NCBI GenBank assembly: GCA_017410365.1
Contig: JAFQQY010000004.1
Coordinates: forward strand, 62,001 to 126,000
Origin: Prevotella sp.
Lineage (GTDB): Bacteria; Bacteroidota; Bacteroidia; Bacteroidales; Bacteroidaceae
Direction of reading: 5' to 3'
DNA: 64,000 nucleotides
The notes below the pieces were generated by a model. The model saw only the letters and a list, made by a program, of their open reading frames with translations, did no database searches and was not told the DNA's origin. The translations under genes were made by a program, and so were the position numbers. How positions within the stretch are numbered: position 1 is the stretch's first letter; each line of letters begins with the position of its first letter. Below are positions 45,896 through 52,692 of the stretch, one piece after another.

Positions 45896-46594
45896 CTATT
45901 TGAGTTTCAGTGTGTAGCTTTTACCTCTGTCCGACTCGATTTTTAAGTTGCTATGCTCTTCAATGATAGGCTTCATGCGTTTGATAAGCGTATAAAGTGT
46001 ATCACTGGCATCTGGTTTCTTAGGCCAGAGACGGTCACATATCTCTTGTTTTGAAAGGCAATGATTCTCGGAGTTCATGAACATTTCAAGCAGAGTGTGC
46101 TGCATTGGCGTGAGACGAATCTGCTCACCCTTTGACGTCGTGAACTTTTCGTTTGTATATATAAGACCGCCATATCTCAGACCTTCAACGAGTACTTCCG
46201 GCTTGAATCTTCTCATATACCAAAGGCTTCCCATTATCCATAGTATTCCAGCAAACAAGAGCACTCCTGAAGCCCTTTGGTCAGATAGCATGAAGACGGT
46301 CATGAAATTGCAGTTTGCCTCTGCCACTATTTCTGTCTCTTGCCTTTCACCTCGGCGAACAGTTCTCATGGCAATACATGCGGTATCTTTCAGTTCGGCA
46401 ATGGTCAGATAGTTGCGATAACAACGGATGGTATCTGCACTGACCACATCACACTGCATCTCAGCCAGTGTAAGCTCCAGAGCATTATTTACATCCGCTT
46501 CTATTCTGTCAGATGCGCTCCGAAAGCTGCACATGCTGGTACAGAAAGCAGATGCCATTATAAATAGAAATATGAGTATTGGGAGTTTCTTCAT
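45896..46594 (-). CDS. Membrane-anchored winged-helix transcriptional regulator
   Basis: 232 residues with reversed layout: signal peptide or first helix (about 1-22), a periplasmic stretch of roughly 85 residues (with three or four Cys), one membrane helix near 108-128 (GVLLFAGILWIMGSLWYM), and a C-terminal OmpR/PhoB-type winged helix (RLTPMQHTLLEMFMNSENHC, LSKQEICDRLWPKKPDA, ending SDRGKSYTLKL). A DNA-binding domain tethered to the inner membrane resembles one-component sensors such as ToxR or CadC, though there the winged helix is N-terminal. No partner kinase nearby. Target genes unknown. Confidence 0.75.
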   Translation of the reverse strand: MKKLPILIFLFIMASAFCTSMCSFRSASDRIEADVNNALELTLAEMQCDVVSADTIRCYRNYLTIAELKDTACIAMRTVRRGERQETEIVAEANCNFMTVFMLSDQRASGVLLFAGILWIMGSLWYMRRFKPEVLVEGLRYGGLIYTNEKFTTSKGEQIRLTPMQHTLLEMFMNSENHCLSKQEICDRLWPKKPDASDTLYTLIKRMKPIIEEHSNLKIESDRGKSYTLKLK

Positions 46595-47048
46595 AATTGT
46601 TCTTGTTAACTTTATTGAAACCTAATTTCTTTGAATACCTTGCCATAAATAAAATGCCCCGCACATTTTATTATCGTTTAGAGCATGGCGGTTTCTCGTA
46701 TTGCAAATGTACTGCTTTAGTTTGGAACAACCAAACTTTTGTGAAGAAAAAGAGTAAGGCTAACCTAGGAAATATCTAAATGCAAAATTAATTATTTCAT
46801 CCCTCCCTCAACCTTCCCCCTTCCAAGAGGAAGCACAGTTTATTCCCAAGCTCCCTCGCCAAGGAGAGGGCGGTGAGAGACTCCATTAGATTATAACTCA
46901 ATCATCGGAATGATGAAATCAAGGGGATTGATTATAGCTGATGAACAAAAGGCTATTAATAGTAACTTTCAATAATGGTTGGGTCAAATATGGTAGATTT
47001 AACAGGAACATCATAGGTTAGAGTTTATATAACCAGAATAGCAGGAGG
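46595..47048. other. Intergenic region with small C/G-rich hairpins
   Basis: No convincing gene. It holds one copy of a 17-bp direct repeat (46729-46745), a C/T- then G/A-rich stretch at about 46800-46885 with two short hairpins (CTTCC/GGAAG near 46819 and CCCTC/GAGGG near 46852), and a 7-bp stem AGCAGGA/TCCTGCT at 47040-47059 that straddles the stop of the next reverse-strand gene. Confidence 0.4.
46729..46745 (+). repeat. 17-bp direct repeat, copy 1
   Basis: AACCAAACTTTTGTGAA, identical to 48436-48452. The two copies flank 1.7 kb of small orphan genes and gene remnants, and weak similarity continues for some 25 bp to the right of each. Confidence 0.5.
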
Positions 47049-47459
47049 TTAATCCTGCTCTTTTAGTTTTTCAATAACATGTATAAGTTCTTCTGGATTA
47101 TTTAAGTCAACTAAAATCAATTTGTTTATACAATTATTGTTATACAGTATTTGTCTCTCTGCATTAAAAACACAATCATCAACCCAATAAAAGTCAGATT
47201 TAAAATCTATTGCCTCTGTTTTTAAGGAATTCCATATAGTAGGTTTAACTGCAAGCAATTGTTTTGCAATGTGATTTGGTACATATTGGGATAACATATT
47301 TAATACATTCTTTGTGCTACCATCTTTGCAGTGGGTTGTAAGCCAGTAACAATCAAAATTTGTTACAATATAATTTACAAAATCTTCAATACCCTCTGCT
47401 ATTTGGGTGTTTTTTGTAGTTAAAAGTACCCCATCTACATCTAAATATAACTTCCTCAT
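47049..47459 (-). CDS. Small HAD-like protein
   Basis: 136 residues. It begins MRKLYLDVDGVLL, a HAD motif I with nucleophile Asp7 and acid Asp9, and holds YWLTTHCKDGSTKNV (motif II position Thr) and DFYWVDDCV (motif IV-like acidic pair). No cap domain. Probably a minimal HAD phosphatase acting on an unknown substrate. Similar small HADs are often found in phage and accessory regions. A+T-rich like its surroundings. A -7 box TATATTTG lies upstream at 47549-47556 (reverse strand). Confidence 0.65.
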   Translation of the reverse strand: MRKLYLDVDGVLLTTKNTQIAEGIEDFVNYIVTNFDCYWLTTHCKDGSTKNVLNMLSQYVPNHIAKQLLAVKPTIWNSLKTEAIDFKSDFYWVDDCVFNAERQILYNNNCINKLILVDLNNPEELIHVIEKLKEQD

Positions 47460-47625
47460 CTTAATTTCCTATAATGTCTACATCAAAAAATCTAATAGTA
47501 TAGCCTTGCCAATAATTTCTTGTAGGCATATTTATTATAATTATGATGCAAATATAATCAATTTGTTTTAATGTTCAATGAATTTTAACTGTCATAATAG
47601 TTTAAATATTTTAATTTGCAATTAA

Positions 47626-47766
47626 AATTCCTCAAATGTCGCCTTTAGATATTGTGATTGGTTAGGCCACATGGAATCAATGGGGTTTAATATTCGTTAT
47701 GAGAATGACATGCAAGCATCTGTTGAGAGAAATTCGTTAGTCGGTTATATCGAAAAAATTGAATAG
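47626..47766 (+). pseudogene. Orphan C-terminal coding remnant (46 codons)
   Basis: From just after TAA at 47623 to TAG at 47764-47766 one frame reads protein-like (FRYCDWLGHMESMGFNIRY then ENDMQASVERNSLVGYIEKI) without a start at its head; an internal ATG at 47671 could give only 31 residues. It looks like the 3' end of a lost gene. Family unknown. Confidence 0.35.
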
Positions 47767-47792
47767 TTCATCTGTTAAATTGAAATTTTCAT

Positions 47793-47800
47793 TAACTTTG
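47793..47800 (+). promoter_or_regulatory. -7 box upstream of the GH27 remnant
   Basis: TAACTTTG, 26 nt before the ATG at 47827: the promoter of the dead gene appears preserved. Confidence 0.5.
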
Positions 47801-47826
47801 CCGACAGTAACATTAGAAACAAAAAG

Positions 47827-48029
47827 ATGAGGAATTTACTATCTACAGCACTGTTGCTTCTGGCTGCAGTCAATGCGCAAGCCATAGAGCTGCCAACCAT
47901 GGGATGGAGTTCATGGAACACTTATCATGTAAATATCAGCGATCGCTGATAAAGCGTCAAGCGGATGCCTGTGTAAAACTTGGACTGAAGGATGCCGGCT
48001 ATTCTTATATAAATATCAAAATACTTTAA
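47827..48029 (+). pseudogene. Alpha-galactosidase (GH27) 5' remnant
   Basis: A signal peptide (MRNLLSTALLLLAAVNAQA) leads into ELPTMGWSSWNTYHVNISD, the unmistakable start of GH27 alpha-galactosidases. After that the frame shifts (stop at 47947) and continues in another frame as LIKRQADACVKLGLKDAGYS then YINI, where intact enzymes go on with the DDG catalytic-domain motif. All downstream sequence, including the catalytic Asp residues, is missing. The gene is dead: one frameshift plus loss of about 85 percent of the usual 400-residue protein. Confidence 0.8.
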
Positions 48030-48071
48030 TAGATATTGTTAAAACGCTAAAATATAGTATTTTATAATGTA

Positions 48072-48272
48072 TTATATAGGGTCGATAGGAAAATCATCGG
48101 GCATACTAAGTAATGTTTTATCATCTAGTCCTTCCAAATCTTTCGGAAAAACCAAGTTAATATACAGATTAGGATCTTTTAAGTCAAATGATCCTGTAGC
48201 CCCTTTAATATCATCACCGATTAAATTTTTAAACCATTTATAATATGAGTTTTCAATTGTTGTCTTTGTCAT
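48072..48272 (-). CDS. Small hypothetical protein
   Basis: 66 residues, acidic, no signal peptide or membrane helix (TIENSYYKWFKNLIGDD, then MPDDFPIDPI at the end). No family recognised. It may be a real short gene or a fragment; it lies among remnants and has no visible -7 box. Its amino-acid composition is protein-like, which is the main reason for listing it. Confidence 0.4.
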   Translation of the reverse strand: MTKTTIENSYYKWFKNLIGDDIKGATGSFDLKDPNLYINLVFPKDLEGLDDKTLLSMPDDFPIDPI

Positions 48273-48435
48273 GATTTTTATACTATTATCTTAATATACT
48301 AATAGGGTAGCAATATTTCTAAAAGTAATACAATTCTAATTAAATCTCAAGTTCTGGAATATATAAATATTTAATGGGATTAATTGTATGAAACCCATCA
48401 TGCTTAGCTTGGTAGTATTCACAGAATAGTTCACC

Positions 48436-48452
48436 AACCAAACTTTTGTGAA
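48436..48452 (+). repeat. 17-bp direct repeat, copy 2
   Basis: AACCAAACTTTTGTGAA, second copy of the repeat at 46729. Here it also forms an imperfect palindrome with the preceding TTCAC (TTCAC...GTGAA). Confidence 0.5.
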
Positions 48453-48513
48453 ATAAAAGAATTAATGCAGCTAAAGAAATCCCCCTATTAACTCATTGGC
48501 GCTATCTATCTCT

Positions 48514-49023
48514 TCAGAGTAATAGATATGTTACCACATTTTTCCACTTGGCATCATATTCAATTTGGTAATCTAGTTCACGAGGGTAGGTCTTATTTGT
48601 AATAATACCGCCTAAGTATTCGTGAACAGCTTTAGGGTCTTTGACTTGCCAAATCACTTCGCATGTGCCATTCCAAGTTATCCTTGCCAAATAAAGAGCA
48701 TTAGGCTGCTTCGCATCTCCTTTTATCTTCTTGTCCAGTTCTTCTATGTAGTTGTAAACAAAATCGCTCTCTTCAGTTGTAGGCATGCCATCTATTGTGG
48801 TTTCTTTAAAACTTATGACAAGTGAACAGGTCCAACCATATAGTTCCTTATGTTCAAACTTTTTAAGGCTTGTGTTTGCTACTATTAATGCAGGTTTATT
48901 ACCAGAAGAACTTGTTCTAACAACAAATTCTCTTTCAGGGATTTTCACAGTTTTGTTATCTGCTCCTGCACAGAAAAGCAAACTTAATAATAATCCAAAA
49001 GCAACTAAAAATAATCTGATCAT
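48514..49023 (-). CDS. Secreted DUF695-like protein
   Basis: 169 residues with a signal peptide (MIRLFLVAFGLLLSLLFCAG, with Cys18 as a weak lipobox candidate). The second half (NALYLARITWNGTCEVIW, KDPKAVHEYL, and YQIEYDAKWKNVVTYL) follows the DUF695 pattern of a strand, a YGR/ITW-G step and a final D-xW-Y. DUF695 proteins have no known function. A reverse-strand -7 box (TATATTTG, 49105-49112) lies 82 nt upstream. Confidence 0.6.
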   Translation of the reverse strand: MIRLFLVAFGLLLSLLFCAGADNKTVKIPEREFVVRTSSSGNKPALIVANTSLKKFEHKELYGWTCSLVISFKETTIDGMPTTEESDFVYNYIEELDKKIKGDAKQPNALYLARITWNGTCEVIWQVKDPKAVHEYLGGIITNKTYPRELDYQIEYDAKWKNVVTYLLL

Positions 49024-49222
49024 ACTCTATATTTTTAAACTCGTATTGTTGTATTAAATATCAGCACATCTAAATGCAAAAATAATCATTTTACTTCATA
49101 AATGCAAATATATTTCTTTTCTTTTTGAGGAGTTAAAACCCTTTCAGGGGTTTAAAACGGCCTATTAGAAATACTAATCTTTACAACATAAATTAGTTAA
49201 AATTACCAAAAAGCACCGAATA

Positions 49223-49307
49223 ACGTGCAAAAAATGTAGGATTGAAATCCTCATACACTGCACTTAACAATCTATGTTTTAATATATTACGTGCAAAAAT
49301 GTAGGAT
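49223..49307 (+). repeat. Pair of direct repeats with ACGTGCAAAAA
   Basis: ACGTGCAAAAAATGTAGGAT (49223-49242) and ACGTGCAAAAATGTAGGAT (49289-49307) differ by one A. The core ACGTGCAAAAA recurs inverted at 49417-49427 inside the next palindrome. Confidence 0.6.
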
Positions 49308-49380
49308 GTATGAGAAAAATGATTTTTAAAAATCTTGGAAAGTAATCTGGAGATAAAATTTTTTCTAGGGATTTGGGGAT

Positions 49381-49563
49381 TTTAACCCAAATCGTTCATG
49401 TAATATTAAGAAATACTTTTTGCACGTTTGTCTATTCTTTTTGGCATATTTTTCATGTATCTTCTGTCGTATAGCCCGCTATACTCCTTTAGAACACATA
49501 AAAAATCTTATCAAAAATAACAAGACAAACGCACTAAAATTTAAATGACCGATTTGGGTTAAA
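49381..49563. repeat. Nested inverted repeats, 183 bp
   Basis: Outer arms: 14-bp perfect match 49381-49394 with 49550-49563 (TTTAACCCAAATCG and its complement). Inner arms: GCACGTTTGTCT (49422-49433) against AGACAAACGCAC (49523-49534), 11 of 12. Centre: GTATAGC/GCTATAC with a 2-bp loop (49469-49484). All three share nearly the same centre near 49476, so the whole can fold as one long cruciform or RNA hairpin. Could be a MITE-like element or attachment site remnant. Confidence 0.6.
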
Positions 49564-49598
49564 GGATTTCTGTTTTTCAATTATTCAATCCTTCAACC

Positions 49599-49676
49599 GC
49601 GCCACTTTCACCCCTAAAGTGGTGCAGTTTTGACTAGAAAGTGGTGCGGTTTTGGGGTGTAAAAGGTGTGGTTGTA
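49599..49676 (-). repeat. Degenerate tandem repeat, about 3 units of 22-24 bp
   Basis: On the reverse strand the units read CGCACCACTTTCTAG..., TGCACCACTTTAGGGG... and TGGCGCGG..., with a weaker unit ACCACACCTTTTACACC before them. Word and period match the arrays at 13246 and 32644, in opposite orientation. Confidence 0.45.
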
Positions 49677-49691
49677 AAAAGTATTATAGTT

Positions 49692-49841
49692 TAAAGCGTG
49701 ACAGTGTGACAGCTGTGACAGTGGTTTTAAAACCCTATTACGCACGCATGCGCGCAATACGCATAGTGAGAAAAATAACATTTTCAAAACGTAAAGTAGT
49801 TTGCAAAGTGCCGTCACAGCTGTCACGCTGTCACACTTTAG
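49692..49841. repeat. GTGACA iterons in two inverted clusters
   Basis: Left cluster (49692-49721) holds three GTGACA words spaced 8-9 nt (GCGTGACAGTGTGACAGCTG, then TGACAG); right cluster (49811-49841) holds the complement of nearly the same 30 bp (TAAAGTGTGACAGCGTGACA on the reverse strand, then GCTGTGACGG). The 90-bp centre contains an alternating CGCACGCATGCGCGC tract. Resembles protein-binding iterons of plasmid or element origins. Confidence 0.55.
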
Positions 49842-50021
49842 AAAGTGTTATCTTTGTTTTACTTGAAGGTTCGTATGATTTCTTGTTTGCCGCAATTTCT
49901 GCACCAGACAATTCTACCACATAATAACTTTTTGATTTGATTAATATCACACTAACCATTATATTTCTTCAGAATATCAAATAGCTTTAAATAGTTTTTT
50001 TCATTATTCATAATTAATTAC

Positions 50022-50029
50022 TAACTTTG
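50022..50029 (+). promoter_or_regulatory. -7 box of the nitroreductase operon
   Basis: TAACTTTG, 72 nt before the ATG at 50102; no good -33 box. Confidence 0.55.
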
Positions 50030-50101
50030 CATACTGAATATCTCTTTATCTGAAATAATTAATGGAGAAACCAAAATCATAAAAAACTAAATAGAAAGAT
50101 T

Positions 50102-50626
50102 ATGGATTTTAAAGAACTGATAAAAGTAAGGCGCAGTCATAGGAAATATAGTGACGTGCAGATAGAGCCGGAGCACGTGGAAATGATATTAAGAGCAGCA
50201 CTCATGTCACCCTCGTCGAAGAGCAAGAGGAACTGGCAGTTTGTTGTGATTGACGATAAAGCAGCAATTGAGAAACTGGCAGACTGCAAGGATGCCGGCG
50301 CTGCATTCATAACCAATGCTCCGATGGCTATTGCTGTGCTTGGCAATGCACTAGACAATGACTGCTGGATAGAAGACGGTTCAATAGCAGCCGTTTCGAT
50401 GCAATATCAAGCAGAGGAACTGGGATTAGGTTCGTGCTGGATACAGATACGCAACCGTGGTTTGTCGGACGGCACTACGGCAGACGAAGTGGTAAAGGGC
50501 ATTCTTGCCATTCCGGAAGAATATCAAGTGCTCTGCATAGTGGCTTTCGGTTATAAGAGCGAGGAGCGCAAGCCACAGAATGAAGAAGCGCTGAAATGGG
50601 AGAACGTACATATTAACCAATTCTGA
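50102..50626 (+). CDS. Nitroreductase family protein
   Basis: 174 residues, FMN-dependent NAD(P)H nitroreductase fold. N-terminal VRRSHRKYSDVQIEPE with the FMN-binding Arg-Ser-Arg type triplet, MSPSSKSKRNWQFVVI, and GLGSCWIQIRNR with the second flavin site. Short single-domain type; the natural substrate is unknown (quinones, nitro compounds or a flavin reductase role). First of four closely packed genes (nitroreductase, DUF2520, KdsC-like, Maf). Confidence 0.88.
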   Translation: MDFKELIKVRRSHRKYSDVQIEPEHVEMILRAALMSPSSKSKRNWQFVVIDDKAAIEKLADCKDAGAAFITNAPMAIAVLGNALDNDCWIEDGSIAAVSMQYQAEELGLGSCWIQIRNRGLSDGTTADEVVKGILAIPEEYQVLCIVAFGYKSEERKPQNEEALKWENVHINQF

Positions 50627-50631
50627 AGAAG

Positions 50632-51408
50632 ATGAATATCGTACAGATAGGTGCGGGAAACCTGGCTACGAACCTCGGCATGGCAATGGCAAAGGCTGGC
50701 CATAACATCATGCAGGTGTATAGCAGGACGATAGAGTCGGCGCAACGTCTGGCAGACATGCTGCACACAGATGCCACAAACGACCTTGACAATGTTAAGG
50801 ACAATGCAGATGTATATATAATATCTGTAAAGGATTCGGTGATGAGCGGCATTATAGAAAAGCTATGTCCGGGAAACAGCAGACCATTGTTTCTGCATAC
50901 AGCAGGCAGCATGCCGATGGATATGTTCTGTGGCATGGCTGAGCGCTATGGTGTGCTTTATCCAATGCAGACGTTCTCTAAGGACAGGATTGTAGACTTC
51001 GGCTACATACCTATATTTATAGAAGGAAGCGACAGCGCAACGACAAACACAATATTGCAACTGGCAAACAGTTTGAGCAGCAATGTCAGGGAACTGTCAT
51101 CGGAAGCAAGAAAACATTTGCATCTGGCAGCTGTGTTTGCCTGCAACTTTGCCAACCACTGTTATGCATTGTCGGCAGAAATACTGGAAAGAAACGGATT
51201 GCCATTCGATGTTATGCTGCCGTTGATAGACGAGACCGCCGGCAAGGTGCATAAGATGCATCCGGCAAAGGCACAGACAGGTCCTGCCATCAGATACGAC
51301 GAGAATGTGATTGGCGGTCATCTGAATCTGTTGGACTATAATCCTGCTGCAAAGGATATATATGAGAAAATGAGTATAAGCATACATAATAAATCTAAAG
51401 AACAATGA
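50632..51408 (+). CDS. Rossmann-fold/DUF2520 oxidoreductase-like protein
   Basis: 258 residues. N-terminal NAD(P) fold with [20 protein letters not shown] (GxGxxA motif) and [13 protein letters not shown]; the C-terminal half is the all-helical DUF2520 domain ([40 protein letters not shown]). The fold resembles ketopantoate reductase and pyrroline-5-carboxylate reductase, but the substrate is unknown. Starts 5 nt after the nitroreductase gene and overlaps the next by ATGA. Confidence 0.85.
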   Translation: MNIVQIGAGNLATNLGMAMAKAGHNIMQVYSRTIESAQRLADMLHTDATNDLDNVKDNADVYIISVKDSVMSGIIEKLCPGNSRPLFLHTAGSMPMDMFCGMAERYGVLYPMQTFSKDRIVDFGYIPIFIEGSDSATTNTILQLANSLSSNVRELSSEARKHLHLAAVFACNFANHCYALSAEILERNGLPFDVMLPLIDETAGKVHKMHPAKAQTGPAIRYDENVIGGHLNLLDYNPAAKDIYEKMSISIHNKSKEQ

Positions 51409-51923
51409 TAAACTACGACCTGAAGAAAATAAAGGCGATAATATTTGATGTAGACGGTGTGTTAAGTTTTCAGACGATACCTCTGCATCCGAATGGCGAA
51501 CCGATGCGCACCGTAAACATAAAAGACGGCTATGCCATACAGTTTGCACAAAAGGTGGGTCTGAAAATCGTAATACTGACAGGCGGCAAGACTGAAAGCG
51601 TAAGGCTGAGATACGGACGTCTGGGCGTGGAGGACATATACATGGGCTGTGCAGTGAAGATTTCCACTTATGACAGTTTTCTTGAAAAGTATGGCCTGAA
51701 TGACGACGAGGTGATGTATATGGGCGATGACATACCCGATTATGAGATAATGAAAAGATGCGGTTGTCCGGTGTGTCCGTCGGACGCTTGCAGCGATATT
51801 AAGAACATAAGTATTTATATAAGCAACCACAGAGGAGGGGAGGGCTGCGGACGTGATGTCATAGAACAGGTGCTGAGGGCACAAGACAAATGGCTGAACA
51901 GCAATACAGCTTTCGGTTGGTAA
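51405..51923 (+). CDS. kdsC: KdsC-like HAD phosphatase (KDO-8-phosphate phosphatase)
   Basis: 172 residues, capless HAD of the C0 subfamily that forms tetramers. Motif [12 protein letters not shown] with Asp nucleophile, motif [12 protein letters not shown], motif [18 protein letters not shown]. Size and the late [14 protein letters not shown] tail fit KdsC, which removes phosphate from KDO-8-P in lipid A/LPS synthesis; a related N-acylneuraminate-9-phosphatase function cannot be excluded. Overlaps the DUF2520 gene by 4 nt. Confidence 0.85.
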   Translation: MINYDLKKIKAIIFDVDGVLSFQTIPLHPNGEPMRTVNIKDGYAIQFAQKVGLKIVILTGGKTESVRLRYGRLGVEDIYMGCAVKISTYDSFLEKYGLNDDEVMYMGDDIPDYEIMKRCGCPVCPSDACSDIKNISIYISNHRGGEGCGRDVIEQVLRAQDKWLNSNTAFGW

Positions 51924-51939
51924 ACCAATATTTCAGACT

Positions 51940-52524
51940 ATGAAGATAAGCAAAAAAGTAATACTGGCAAGCAACTCACCCAGAAGGAAGCTGCTTCTTG
52001 GCGGCTTGGACCTGGATTTTGAGGTGAGGGTAATAGATGATATTGACGAGAGTTATCCGGAAGGACTGGAACCGAAATCAATAGCAGAATACATAGCAAA
52101 GAAAAAGGCTGATGCCTATAAGCAAACGATGAATGCCGACGAACTGATAATTACGGCAGACACGATTGTTGTATTGGGCAATAAGATATTAGGCAAGCCG
52201 GCGGATGAAAAGGAAGCAAAGAAGATGCTGGGAAGGCTGAGCGGAAAAACGCATCAGGTGATAACAGGTGTGTGCATGTTGACAGCAGAGAGCGAGAAAG
52301 TGTTCAGCGTAACAACCGACGTGACATTCAGGAAACTTTTCACTCAGGAAATTACCCATTACGTGAAAAACTTCAGACCATTTGACAAGGCAGGTGCTTA
52401 CGGTATTCAGGAATGGATAGGACACGTTGGTGTAACATCAATTAATGGCAGTTATTTTAATGTTATGGGACTGCCTGTGCAGAGAATTTACAAGGAGTTG
52501 AAGAATATGAATCGTGGATTATAA
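51940..52524 (+). CDS. Maf-like nucleoside triphosphate pyrophosphatase
   Basis: 194 residues. Maf signatures: ILASNSPRRKLLLGGLDLDF at the N-terminus (the SxxR-R substrate loop), ELIITADTIVVLGNKILGKP and FDKAGAYGIQEWIGHVG. House-cleaning enzyme removing non-canonical or excess nucleotides (dTTP/UTP class judging by the general motif). Last of the four-gene run; ends 50 nt before the promoter of a putative small RNA. Confidence 0.9.
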   Translation: MKISKKVILASNSPRRKLLLGGLDLDFEVRVIDDIDESYPEGLEPKSIAEYIAKKKADAYKQTMNADELIITADTIVVLGNKILGKPADEKEAKKMLGRLSGKTHQVITGVCMLTAESEKVFSVTTDVTFRKLFTQEITHYVKNFRPFDKAGAYGIQEWIGHVGVTSINGSYFNVMGLPVQRIYKELKNMNRGL

Positions 52525-52575
52525 TGCATTTTTCACGTTTAAATTATTCAAAATGGACAAAAAGTTACAAAAACA

Positions 52576-52607
52576 TTTGGCAATTTGAAATATAATCCTT
52601 AACTTTG
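52576..52607 (+). promoter_or_regulatory. Orphan promoter in the maf-trmH spacer
   Basis: TTTG (52576-52579) and TAACTTTG (52600-52607) are 20 nt apart, among the best promoters of the window, yet no reading frame follows on this strand before a terminator. Confidence 0.7.
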
Positions 52608-52613
52608 CATTCG

Positions 52614-52692
52614 ACAACTAGTAATTTTAATCTATATTTATCATTTTCCTACTTTAGGAAACTGCCTGTGAAGGTGGTTTCCTATTTTTTTT
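52614..52692 (+). ncRNA. Putative small RNA, about 75-80 nt
   Basis: The expected start near 52614 (about 7 nt past the -7 box) is followed by about 40 A/T-rich nt and then a strong hairpin (52655-52684) with a run of eight T. No ORF of note lies inside. It sits between convergent genes and its 3' end touches the end of the trmH-family gene. The promoter-to-terminator architecture suggests an independent small RNA; sequence family not recognised. Confidence 0.5.
52655..52684 (+). terminator. Intrinsic terminator of the putative small RNA
   Basis: TAGGAAAC/GTTTCCTA 8-bp stem with a 14-nt loop followed by TTTTTTTT. Confidence 0.8.

Larger units (their letters stand above)
49024..50101. other. 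1.1-kb repeat-rich spacer without genes
   Basis: I see no believable coding sequence. The 90-codon frame on the + strand at 49652-49924 runs through iteron-like repeats and is rejected. The spacer is a stack of separate repeat structures, listed individually: direct repeats (49223-49307), nested inverted repeats (49381-49563), a 22-bp-period array (49599-49676) and GTGACA iterons (49692-49841), followed by the nitroreductase promoter. Confidence 0.6.

Noticed and set aside
49652-49924. 90-codon frame in the repeat-rich spacer
   Set aside because: It runs through the GTGACA iterons on both arms; its composition follows the repeats and no family is seen.
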